DNA from: Hansfordia pulvinata
Lineage: Eukaryota; Ascomycota; Sordariomycetes; Xylariales
NCBI GenBank assembly: GCA_006538405.1
Contig: BJKQ01000002.1
Coordinates: 372,001 to 436,000, forward strand
Direction: 5' to 3'
DNA: 64,000 bases
A program made the position numbers and the translations under genes. This document shows, piece by piece, positions 1 through 10,868 of the stretch (its first letter is position 1; each line of letters begins with the position of its first letter). The notes beneath the pieces were generated by a model that did no database searches, was not told where the DNA came from, and worked only from the letters and a program-made list of their open reading frames with translations.

Positions 1-2372
1 ATCACCATATTACGAGTACGCACCGCACTCCCACGCGCTCCCGGACCCCCCGGTACGTCATCCGAGCAAGTCTTCCCAGGCGGCGGACTGGCCGCATTGC
101 CAGTGTTCAGCCCGACTGCGTCATGTAAGGCACGATACCTACGAGCACCACCTGCACATGACGGAGAAGACGAGCATGATCCTGCCAAAAAGGCCAAGGC
201 CGGGGCCGTACTTGCCCTCCTGCACATTCACAACGAGGCGGATGCTGCGCTGTGCGGCCAGCCCTGGTCTACGAAAGCCACTGACATTCCGGGGTGTACG
301 AGTAGGGGGGGACGATCCCTGGGCCGGCTTCCCGTCCCCGTCCCCGTCCCCGGCGCGGCGGACAGCACGGTACGGAGTACATAACGTAGAACCCTCCCTG
401 GTCGGTGTCTTTTGGGCATGCCTTGCTCATGTCTCGAAGGGACAAGGCATGGGCACTGATCAGAAGTGTCAGGGCCATCCCATCCCATGGCGACTAGCCT
501 TGACGAGCACTCCCAGGGCCTTGCGCCCCGTGAAGCCTCCCCCCCCCCCCTTCTCTCTCTCTCCGCGTACTCGCACGAACACACCTAGACAGGTACGAGT
601 ACATGCATCATCAGAGGAGAGGAGGAGGAGAGAGGCCGTGCGAGGCGGGATCGACACCCTTCCCTGCATGCCCCGGCCGAAACAACAGGGTCCGGCGGCG
701 GCGCCCAATGGCTTCCTCTTGTCCTCTGCCGGCCGGTGCCGTTCCCTCCCGCGCAGCCGCCATGCTTTGACTTGACACCCACCCATCCACGGGACAGGAA
801 GAGCAGCGGCGCCGGCAAGCAGACAACCGCCGTCTCAGGGGGCCCTTGACCATAATGTATGTCATCGTCCACAGGCGAGAGAGAGAGAGAGAGAGAGCCA
901 CGATCGATGCTCCTTCTTCCATTCAGTCTCTCCCGGTGCAGTTGGGAAACCATGTCTCGAACTTAGCCTGGTGCGATGCGGCAAGCAGACACTGCATTCC
1001 AGATAGCGCGCGGTCCAGCCCGCTGGATGAAGAGTGTTCCCTTATTAATCGCTTATGGCTACGCGTATTCCCTTTCCCCCTTTTGGTGTTTGCTCCCACA
1101 CGTCAAAGCACAAAATCCCTCTCCCGAGGGGGGGCGATGGTGCCAACTAGCGCCGGCCGAGAGAGGAGGGGGTTCAGCACAGGGTGCCGTGTGTTTTCGC
1201 TCGTCGGCGCGCGGGGGGGGGGAAGAAAAGGAAAGGAAAGAAAGAAACGCCACACAGCATAGAACGGCACCTATCGTCGTCATCGTCGTCATCGTCCGTG
1301 TCGTATCGTTCGTCCCGGCTTTCGAGCCGATCTGTGCATGCACATATATACTCCGCAGGTATGCAAGCCCGTACCAGTCGGGCAAGAGATGATCTTTTTC
1401 GTGCATGCAAGACGTACATACACAAAGAGAGAGGGGAAGACAGAAAGAAAGAAAGAGAGAGAGAAGATGCTTGTCATGCGGTGCTGGATTCGGTCGGCTT
1501 TCTGTTCCAGGTTTGTGTGTGTGTGTGGGTTAGGTTAGGCGGTGGAGGGAGCATCTAGACTCTGCAAAGACCCCGGGGGTTCCGTGGCAGTGGAGCCGTG
1601 GCTTGAAAAGGGGGGGAAGGTATTGTTTCTCAGCTCACGCTGGACGACACGCGAGTAGATCGTTCTCGAGCCTCCATCCTCACCCTCTCTTTTCTCAGGT
1701 ACTTTTTCTGACTTTGGAGGGGAGGGTTGGGCATGAACACACAGGAATATTGATTGCATCGCGAGGCGGGCTATAGGGCGGACAAGAACAGCATCAACAG
1801 AGGCTGAGAAGGAGTCTTCCCGTGCCAGAACTTGCCTGACCATTCTCTCGAACTGTAAACTCAGGGAAACTATAGACTCATGGAAACTATAGATGTGTCA
1901 CACTACGCTCAATGTCTCTGCTGCTGCTCCTGTTTCTGTATGAGTAAATCCCCTGGTCTTGTCCGTGTTTCCGGAGAAAAGGTGCCGGAAACAATGTCTG
2001 TCAGAATGGGTGACTTCTTCGTGCTGATGAGGCTTCGTCGATCAATGACTGGCTCGCGTCCGATGTCCAGCATGAGATGTAGATAGTAATGGCAAAGCAG
2101 TCTCGGTGAGCGAGATGGTTCAGCAGCGAGCACACTCTTACTTCGCCCTCGGCAGAATGGGAATGAGAGGGAGGCCAATGCGGACTGAGACGGGACGTCT
2201 CAGTATGTGTTGTGTGACGGGACGTCTCATGAATGATCGCGGCCGGACACACTCGAAGACCTCCGGACGGGGTGGCCGGAGCGTCACCTCCACCATCGTG
2301 TAGCTCCTCGGCCGCGACGAGCTGTGTTGCTGGGACGTGAAATTCTGTCCACCAGAGTCCGCCCGCCCCGCG
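1..2372. other. No gene recognised (left flank)
   Basis: I see no conserved coding signal here. The open frames on either strand are short, low in complexity and lack spliceable continuations. The stretch holds a GA dinucleotide run at 877-897, pyrimidine- and purine-rich patches, and three copies of the octamer TACGAGTA at 11, 297 and 594. It lies downstream of the minus-strand F-box-like gene. Confidence 0.5.
877..897. repeat. (GA)n microsatellite
   Basis: Uninterrupted GA dinucleotide run in non-coding sequence. Confidence 0.9.
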
Positions 2373-2483
2373 TCAGACGCACGCAGACAGCCCAGACAGC
2401 TCCTCGACCAGCTCCCGCCATCTGATCTTGAGCATGTCCGCCTTGCCGGTCCACGCGCCGCCGCACCCGCCGGCCTCCTCTGC

Positions 2484-2518
<35 letters not shown>

Positions 2519-3270
2519 GCGGCTGGCGGTGGAAGGCGCACCAGAACCGGTGGTGGTCGCGACTGTCCACCAGCAGCGTGATCTTGATCTTCTTCTTCTT
2601 CTTCTTCTCCTTCTTCTTCCTCCCATCCTTACTAACCCCTCTCTTCCTGCTGCCCTTCTCTCCCGCCTCAGCACCGCCGCCTCCAGCTGCCACCACCTCG
2701 TCAGGGACAGTCACCCCCTCCGACCCGAGCTCCCGCATCAGCCCAAGAAGCGCCTGGAACGGCGACCGCGTCACGAGCGCCGGCACGCGCCACCGCCGCG
2801 CCCCCCGCCGCGCCGCCCGCCTCCCCGGCGGCCCCTCCTGCTTCTGCTTCTGCGTCTGCTCGCTCCAAGCCCAGATCTCCTCCTCCTCGTCGCCATCATC
2901 TTCTTCCTCCTCTCCTCCGCCCTCTTCCTCCCCTCCCCGCCACCGCCGCTCCCTCGGCCCCCGGCCCAGAACTCGCGCGAGGGGAACTCGGCCCCGACCT
3001 CGAGCCGGAGCTCCTCCAGCTGCCCGCGCCGCGCCATCCCGCGCAGCGCAGGCGCCGCCGCGTCGCGCAGCACCGCGAGGTGCTGTTGTCGCCGCCCCGG
3101 TGCGGCGGCGGCGGCGGCGGCGGGGGGCGCCAGGAGCAAGCGCAGCGAGAGGGCGCGCACGTGCATGCGCGGCGGCGGCGGCAGGGACGGGAACAACGGC
3201 GGCGGCGATGCACAGTTGCTCGCGCTGCCCCCCGGCAGCAGAAGACCTGCCGGCGCTCGCTGTCGCTGCT

Positions 3271-3302
<32 letters not shown>

Positions 3303-3418
3303 GACCGAGGCTGCTTTTCGTCGTCGTGTCCCCGCCCCTTCTCAGAGTAGTCCTGTTCCTATCCCCAGCACCAGCAGCACCGACAGCGCAGACGCGGCCG
3401 CCGGAGGAGGAGGAGGGC

Positions 3419-3457
<39 letters not shown>

Positions 3458-3879
3458 CCGCAGCGGCCTCGGAGAAAAGCCTCGGCAGCGCCGGAGCCGA
3501 TCTCCGACCCCGTGGTAGCCGCCGCCGCCGCCGCCGTCGTCGTCAAGTCAAGCCTCACGCGACTGTAGTATATAGCCGCGGCCTCGGCGTACATGGCCGG
3601 GCCGACCAGGAAGAGGCGGAGCGCGGTGCTTCCGGCGCCGTGCCTCCCCACCTTCCCCTTGCCCGCGCCCCCTATCCCTCCCCCCTCTCGCAGCAGGGCG
3701 AGGCCGAGGATCTCGACGCGCAGCTCGGCCGGCAGGTCGAAGAAGCGGAAGACCCCACCGCCTAAATGTCCCCTGCTCTTCCCGACAGTCTTCTTACCTC
3801 CGCCGCCGCCGCCGGTCTGCGCCGCCCTGGTCCGCGACACGTTGGCCGGCGCCGCGCCGTTCCGCCGGCCCCGAGCCAT
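2373..3879 (-). CDS. F-box-like / fungal hypothetical protein, two apparent frameshifts
   Basis: Starts at an ATG (3879-3877). A short F-box-like or 2EXR-like segment lies at residues 44-63 (FRFFDLPAELRVEILGLALL), the usual N-terminal signature of a large family of fungal proteins whose roles are mostly unknown. The reading frame then changes twice. The first change is near 3225-3240, at a C6 run on the plus strand. The second is near 2925-2950. Each is explained by one missing base, and with two bases added the length becomes 502 codons plus a stop. Sequence in the later frames looks protein-like: a stretch rich in R/L around LEELRLEVGAEFPS, an acidic patch before IWAWSEQTQKQ, and a C-terminal segment ending LVEELSGLSACV. 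Poly-Ala, poly-Asp, poly-Gly and Lys runs are abundant. A genuine pseudogene is possible, but the same error pattern recurs in essential genes here, so missing bases in the assembly are more likely. Confidence 0.55.
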
Positions 3880-5261
3880 CGGGGCCCGCCCGCTGGGTCC
3901 CGTTTACGCACCCACGTTCCGCCGCGCGCTGAAACCTTGGGAAAGCCGGGGGGGGGGGAGAAAGGCGGTTCTTTCGCGGGTCTGGAATTGGCAGTGTGTA
4001 TTGAGCGGAAAAGTTGAGGGGGTACAGGAAGTACCGGGTCAATATAATGAGTGGGTAGACGGCGACGACGACGCCATTCGTCAATGGTTTCGGCTTCGTC
4101 AACCAGGTTCAAGCAGTCCCGGTTTGCTCGCTTTAGACGGATGCACGCGTAACTCGATTCGCAAGGTAGTCCCGCCGTCTCGATCGCGCAACGGTTCCAA
4201 CTAATTGGGTAGGTACGGTAGGTACCTAACACGGTTCGAGCGGTGAATTGAACCGTTTCCGCATTACGAGCAGAGCCCGGTTTCCTCGTCACACGACCTC
4301 ACTTAGGTAGGTAAACGGCCTGGGTAAACTTATCTGGAAGCCTCCTTCCGCACACGACGTCAGGTCAGCGTTGAATCGCCACTCTGGAACGCCACCAAGA
4401 CGGAAAGGCCAAGAGTGGTGGGTTCACCTCTCCTCACTCTGCTAAGCATCTAAAGGGGCTCAACAAGAGCGATTCATCTCGCTCGAAGCAGAACCGACGC
4501 GCTGATAGGTGTTAATTACGGGTAAAGAGGCGCGTGTGCCCCCCGGCAGCTCCGAACAAGCTGCCAGTCCCTGTTTTCATTTCGTCTATTGCTAGAGTAC
4601 ACAATGCCGACCGAGTCGAAGTTGATACCCGCCGATTCATGTCCGATGGCGAGAAATAAATTGACGAAATCAAAACACGCACCTCTCAGGTCCCGCAGTG
4701 CTGGCCGCTTTCCAGGTGGGTAAGGGATCGCTGTTAGATGATGCTTTCCAACTAGACTGTGCCCCCACCAAAGTCAGAGATTCCCTGGGGCTTCGTTTTC
4801 CTCACTTGTTATTCGTTATCAGCCAACCATTTTTTACTTTATTTTTTCTGGGCGACGGTCTCGTTCATGAATATGCAAGAGACGCGCGGGATCAAGATCT
4901 TTAGGCAATCGTCTCGGAGATTCATGACGAGCGACTGCAAAGGCGCGAAAGCCGCCAGCCGGTGGGCATTTAGAACTCCACAAATCAAAAGGGGAATTTC
5001 AGATATACTCGTGTTCTGAAATGATGACTGGTCACGACGATTTCTCCAGGTAATTTTGCCGTCATACTCGTCGCTCGTTAGTTATTGGGCCTGAAGCGGC
5101 CATCGCTCCCACAACGCGCACTGTCAAGTCAGTAATTAGATGTACACTGAGAATGTGGTCAAGTGTACGGTGTATGGGTGAAATAGAACATGTCATCGCC
5201 CCAGCCGAGAAGGGGCACGCTTGTATGGTGCGCGATGAGTTGGCGAGCTGCGGCGCGGCAC
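3880..5261. other. Intergenic, no gene recognised
   Basis: Contains the presumed promoter of the minus-strand F-box-like gene (3880 upwards) and the 3' flank of the poly(A) polymerase gene. It is less GC-rich than its surroundings. Only short open frames without conserved content are present. A few GGTACCTA-type short repeats occur near 4207-4230. Confidence 0.5.
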
Positions 5262-7393
5262 CTAACTGGCCGCAGTGCCAATAGCTTGCGACGCCTGCCG
5301 TTTTGCCGCTGGCGGCTCGCCCTGCATCACAGTCAGCATCACACATAATGGAAAGAGGGGGGCCTCAGCTGGTTTGATCGCGGACTGCCTTGTCGAAATC
5401 CACCACCCGACAATCCTACATACTTCTGCAGAGGCGGTGCGCTTTCTAGGAACCTTGCCTGCTGCGCCGTTTGCGGCAGGCTTCTTAAGCGGCCGCGCTG
5501 GCTTGGTTTCGCCGGGTTCAAAGACGTCGTCGGGCAAATTCGTGCTGTCCGGGCTTAGTGGTGATTCAAGTCGTGTCTCTGTAGGACTCACTTCTTGACG
5601 TGCTGTATACTGAGAAAGTTGAGGTCCTTCTTGACCTTCTCCCACTCGCTGCATAACGTTTTGAATGTGTTCACCTGGAAGGACAGATCCAGGGATTTTG
5701 CGCCTGTGTAACAATGCTGTGAGCGTCCAAATGGTGGCGAGATGTGTTGAGGACTTGACAGGGCTTCTGCCCAATCATGACGCTAGTAAGGGAACCTACC
5801 TTCGGCCAGTTCCAAGCCCACGTAGTAGGTTGTGGTGTATATCCTTCTTCCATTTTTCGAGGAGCTCCCGTTCAAGAGGGCGGCTTTTTCGCCGTTTTCT
5901 CCGGTAGCGGCTTGTTCGGGCTGGGCCGAGTCAGCACTGGTTGCGGTTGTTTCACCGTTGCCATTTGGCTGCGCCGCCTCTTCTTCCTCGTCAGTCACAT
6001 CGCCCTCCTTGGCAAGATATGCCAGGCTGCCGTTCTGAACCGCGTCGTTCTCTTCATCAGTCTTCACCCGATGTATCCGGTCGTAGCCCTTGTTGAAGGG
6101 GCGCGCGATGGATATGGATACATGACGTTCGACATCGCCAACTAGAATGCGGACCTTTGACTCCACAAACCCTGCCCAGAGCTTGTGCGCCTCCTTTGTC
6201 AGACTTGTCGCGTTGATGGCCAAGTAGTACTTGTGATCCTTAGTGAAGAACGAATGCTTGACGAAGAGTTGGCTCCACGGGAGCTTGTGGCTCTGAATCT
6301 GGTCGGCGATCGAGCCGCCGCGCTCCAGTTCTCTCTGGATGATGGCTTTTGTTGACTTGACCACGTTGAAGGTGGCGCACATCTGAGGATACGCTGGGGT
6401 GATGACTGGCATAAGATGGTAGCTATCGCCTTTGTAGACCTGTTCAATGGTCAGCATGACTCGTTCTGTGGAGCGTGACCAAGCAGGATCCTACCTTTGG
6501 GTTCCACACCCGCACGTTGAGAGGCCCGTCTTCTGGGTGCTTGAGCTGAACGGGAGTTGGCCACCGCCATATCTTCATAATCTGGAAGAATTTGGCAACG
6601 ATCACACTGGCGGCAGCTTTTGGGTAGAGCTGACAGACTCGGGCCACCATCATGGCCCAGACAACGCCGCCGGGGAAGCCAATGATATTGGCGTAGATAG
6701 CGCGCCTCTGGGCCCACAGCTTGATGGCGCGCAGGGCCAGGCGGAACGTGCTCTTCTCGGGGACCAAGTTGAGAATCTCTTGCGTGACGCGGTTACCGTT
6801 GAGGGAGCGGAGCTCACGATCATCGAGACCTCGGAGGTACTCATTGTTGGTAAGCTTGAGCTGGCCGTGAGGAGGGAATTGCTTCAGGGTGGCGATCCGG
6901 GAGAAGATGAGATCAATGCTGATGCCCCAGTACTCGAACTTGATGATGGGAACGAACGCGTCCTCGACGGGAGTCAGATCGGTGATAGAGCCAGCGGGGG
7001 CCATCTCCTCGAGGAGAGAAGGGAATATGTTGAAATAGTCTTCGCGGGTGACGTATCTTGGAGCGGTAACGAGGGTGTCGATATCGGAGCCGGGGCCGTA
7101 GACGCCGAGACAATAACTTCCATAGGTGAAGATCTCGCCGCGGGCATCACGGATGAGAACCTCGTTGTTGGGCTCTTTGGCTCGGGCGACACGCCTGACG
7201 AACTCGTCGGCGACCTGCTCGAGGTGCTTGAGCACCTTTTTCCTCTTCTCGGATTCGGCGGGGCTTTCAAACTGGTCCTGGCGCTTGAGCTCTTCGAACA
7301 TGGTGTTGCTCTGTTGCTGCTCGGCAGGCGTAGGCAGATTCGTCGAGATGGGCGGCGTGATACCCCATTGTTGCTGTTCGCTGGGGGGTCCAT
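5262..7393 (-). CDS. pap1: Poly(A) polymerase (Pap1), five exons, one apparent frameshift near the start
   Basis: Nuclear enzyme that adds poly(A) tails to pre-mRNA 3' ends within the cleavage and polyadenylation factor. Exons (minus): 7393-6495, 6439-5800, 5703-5592, 5544-5424, 5321-5262. All introns are GT..AG, and the last has a CTGAC branch site next to its acceptor. The nucleotidyltransferase core shows the GSY helix and the metal-binding DID pair (YGPGSDIDTL). The splice at VWNPK/VYKGDSYH restores the conserved VWNP..MPVITPAYPSMCAT region. The RNA-binding C-terminal domain follows, then NLPDDVFEPGE and a Lys/Arg-rich nuclear-localisation-like tail. I chose the ATG at 7393 because it sits just before the conserved EQQQWGITPPIS segment. 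It is in frame only if the C6 run at 7383-7388 (plus-strand G6) lacks one base. With that base the exons give 610 codons plus a stop, a normal Pap1 size. Confidence 0.9.
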
Positions 7394-8570
7394 GGCTGAA
7401 GGTTGAGGACGGCACGCGCGAGACGAACCTTAGCGTGGACGGATCGTGAGCGATGGGGTCGACGCCGCTGAGGGCAATCAGGCACCTTGTCGCATACAGA
7501 TGAACTTGCGAACCCGAGCTTCAGGTGAAGATCCACCCCGATGAGCCGGATGAGACTGGCGAGGTCAATGTGACCAGTGGCCTAAGCGTACACCTGGGCG
7601 CTCCCTGTGGAGTGTGCGAGTGCACAGGTGTGATGGGAGGCGTGGAATTTCGCAGCCGGAGACAGGGGGTTCGGTGAAGGGTCAAGATGATAGGGCGATG
7701 GGCGGCCAGGACGAGGCTGGGCGGCGATAAACGTAATTGTGGCCGGGGGAGACCGTCGAATCGGAAGCGGGTGTTGGGTGGAGGTGGGCGGGGAGGAAGA
7801 AAGGGCGCGCTGGCGACAACGTCTGCGTGACAATGCTGATGGCGATGGTGATGGCGAAGTTAGGGATGGTGATGGGTGCCGGCCGGGTGGCGTGTGGTGG
7901 ATGACGGGTGAATGAAGACAGCCCTGCGCCGCGGCGTTCCCGGCCGGCGTCCGAGACAGCTGGAGCTGGCCCTTTCCCTCAGTCAGGCGGCCGGCGTTGC
8001 GCCTGCCTCGCCGACGCGTGCCTGCCACAGGACGCGGCATGGTACCTCCACGCAGGTACTTCGGGTAAGCTGTCCGCTTGCTGCCTGTCGCGGGTACCGA
8101 CTGATGCCCTGCCGGAGGTAGCTCCACCACCATAGCCATGCCGCCGTGCCGGCCGACTGGGCACCGTTTGTGCTTATGGGGTCTGGGGTAATTTACGGTC
8201 ACAAATTCCGGCTGACGGTTTCTAGCGGGCCTTACGTCACATCCATGATAGGTGAATACCTAGTTCCAGATTTGAGGTATGTATCCTGCAAGCGGGCGTT
8301 TCACTCTCTGTCGTTGTGATACGAGCAAAAATTAGGTCTTTGTACTTCTCCGGGCTTCATTCGTCAATACCTGGTACCCATTGAAAGCTCGGGCTTCACT
8401 CTCGTGTTCAACAATAAACCCCAGGGACCTTGCTGCCCTAACACAAGATGAGGAGTAACAGCCGCTATGCCACATAGAAAATAGAAAAAGGGTATCTGAG
8501 AATACTCTCGACATCTGCGTAATCTCCCTGCAAACAATTCGACAAGATCCGCATCGGCCTGCGTGCTGCT
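7394..8570. other. Intergenic, promoter side of poly(A) polymerase
   Basis: 5' flank of the minus-strand poly(A) polymerase gene and 3' flank of the septin-type GTPase gene. Open frames on both strands look random. I see no RNA gene. Confidence 0.5.
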
Positions 8571-10868
8571 TCAAACATCCATCCCCCACATTCGGGCCCA
8601 TTCGTCGGCAAATTGCACCGGCTCCAGGTGCCAGTGCTGCCGCGCCAGTACGATGGCGAGGCCCCTATCAATCCAAGCCCGCCCACTAGCTCCAGCGCCA
8701 TCCAGCCTTTGGTCTTCAGGTCCACCATCACCTGTAGCAGTCCCAGAGGATCTTGATGCGGCTCTGTCCTCCGCGACCGCCTGCCGCCATTAGTCCTCGT
8801 CCGGCCGGGCACGCCATCTCGGGTGCCTTTCACAGGCACGAGCATGCCTTCTCGTGCTCCCGCAACAGCTCCATGTGGTAGCCAAATGGCCCGTTCCCCG
8901 TGCGTTCGGACTTCGAACTGATCCCCTCCCGAGAGAAGGCTGCGCTGAAGATCAGCTGCCCAATCCACCACTTTGAACTGGGGCGTGTGCGGCGCGGGCT
9001 GGTGCCTTTCCAAAGTAGCCAGTGCTCTTGACGTTGGTGGGCCGACCAGAGCTCCCGTTATTCCCGTCAAGCCAGGTGCCTCCAGGGTACTGTAGAGATG
9101 TCGCGGTTTCGACGGCGCTGTTTCGCGCCATTGCATGTATTTCTTAGCAGCGGCATGGCGCACCCAGGCTGACCCGTCCAAGCTCAAGAGCTTGCCAACC
9201 AGATAACCCAGGTCCGAGTCCACCAGGGGCTGGACGTAGTCGGGGCTCATGAGGAGTGACGCATCCATCTCATCGTGGTCAGGGGCGTTGGCGTTAGAGA
9301 CTGCGTAAGGAACCGATGGCTGGCCCTTCCTTTCTTCCAAGTTCGAGCCTGAGAAGGAGAAGGCTTGAATGCCAGCCTCGTCAAGTTGGGCGGCTATCCC
9401 TGCCTTCAACAAATCGAGTTCATTCGCCGAGAGGGTGTCCACACGCGTAAGTACAGGTACCACGTTCGTCAACGGCGCGAGTCGGCGCATGTACTCAGTG
9501 TCGGCCGGTTTGAGTCCTGTTTGGCGGTGTCAGCAGTCTCATGTCAAATGAATCGTGCAAGAAGAGACTTACTCTTGGAGACAAGGTACAGCACCACGTC
9601 TACTTGAAAGCCACCGTCCCCTCCAAGCATGTTCAGCATATCCGACTCACTCAACATGTCGGCCGATACCCTGCTGAGGTGCGATTCAACATAGTCAACA
9701 CAAGGAACAATGGTTTCCATCGCCTAGGTAGTCAGAGTTAGTTGTCTTGTTCCAGACGCAACCGCGGCGCCAGTACAGGCGAGCAGGCAAGCAGACGAGC
9801 AGACAAAACTCACAGATGACCCCGCACTGTATCCCGGGGTGTCCACAAAGCAGATATTGCGCTCGAGAACCTGGTCGCCCAAACTCTTCCTCCGCTGTGA
9901 TAGACGGACCTCTTCCAGCTCACTCCGCCAGTCCGGGAAGGGCTTGGTACTGGCAAACACCTCGATTATCTCACTCGTGTTTCCTAATGTCTGCCTGCGG
10001 GTGGTCTTCGACTCCCTCCGGGCAGCTGGCGTCTGTGGGGAAACGGGATCGGTGTGCACAATATGCTCGCACATTTGCACCATCGATTTGATAAGAGAAG
10101 TCTTGCCAACGCCTGTGATGAGTCTGCGGTTAGCTGAGGGATGGCTAGAGCCGCTTAAGGGGCTGGAAAGATACAAGTGGACAACGTACCTGAGTCGCCG
10201 GCCAAGAGAACCTTGAGACGGCCCATGGCCTTGCCTTCTGACGTAAAGGGGCGTCGACTGGGCATCTGGATGCTGGGCATCACAAGCTGGGGAGCAGACC
10301 CGCTATTCAGCATAGTGGACGTGGATGCCTCGGGATCACGGGCCTCGTCGTGTTCTGGGTCGAGACGTAGCGCATTCTCGGAGACGGAGTCGGAAAGAGA
10401 GTTTCTCCGTGAAGAAGGGCTGCTCAAGACCGAACCAGCGCAAGAGGTGCCGAGCATCATAGGCGTGATGGGGCGCGAGAGATACGAGGGGTTGTGCGAA
10501 ATCATGGACGCGGGGCTGTGTGTCGGACCGGACGCTCTGGACAAAGGAGAACCAGGCATATAGCTGTCTTCTAGGGTGTCCGGCTGGAAAGGCGTATGAT
10601 CCTCTGGGAGAGCGGGGTCCGGCTGATGCTTTGAATCGGCGCTCGAGGCGTTGACAAAACTGAGGTGCGGCGAAGGCTGGTGTGCAATTTTGCGCAGATC
10701 TCTATAACGATGGCTCGAGTCGGGTAGATGATGGTACGAATCGATCGAGGCCTCGTCGGCGAAGACGAAGGACATCTGGGGCTGCGTGGCGGGGGCGGAG
10801 CCGCCGGAGTCGTGATCGGGATGGCGGCGGCCGGCAGCCCACCCGGCATCGCCGGGAAGCGGTCGCAT
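8571..10868 (-). CDS. Septin-type G-domain GTPase, divergent, one apparent frameshift near the C-terminus
   Basis: Exons (minus): 10868-10190, 10112-9814, 9723-9573, 9516-8571, joined by three GT..AG introns of 77, 90 and 56 bp. About 215 low-complexity Ser/Pro-rich residues precede a P-loop, GDSGVGKTS, at residues 224-232. A G3-like motif FVDTPGYSAG follows, and a TRVD motif (VLTRVDTL) stands where canonical septins have AKAD. The order and spacing match the septin-type guanine-nucleotide-binding superfamily. No C-terminal coiled coil is visible, so I do not call it a core septin. After LELVGGLGLIG the frame breaks at the C4 run 8662-8665. One extra base continues into LAIVLARQHWHLEPVQFADE and ends at TGA 8571, giving 691 codons plus a stop. 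The ending has a hydrophobic segment and a Trp-rich tail. The cellular role is unknown; membrane or cortex association is an inference. Confidence 0.75.

Noticed and set aside
2428..3765. 445-codon open frame on the plus strand
   Set aside because: Antisense to the F-box-like gene. It consists of runs of Pro, Ala and Ser produced by the GC-rich repeats of the other strand, with no domain signature.
4230..4300. tRNA-like GGTTCGA segments (also near 12990)
   Set aside because: No matching acceptor stem, anticodon arm or A box at the right spacing; I could not fold a cloverleaf.
8850..8960. Extra pair of compensating frameshifts in the septin-type GTPase
   Set aside because: An alternative frame reads smoothly (ERTGNGPFGYHMELLREHE), but the main frame stays open through HGERAIWL and is adequate, so two more indels are not required.
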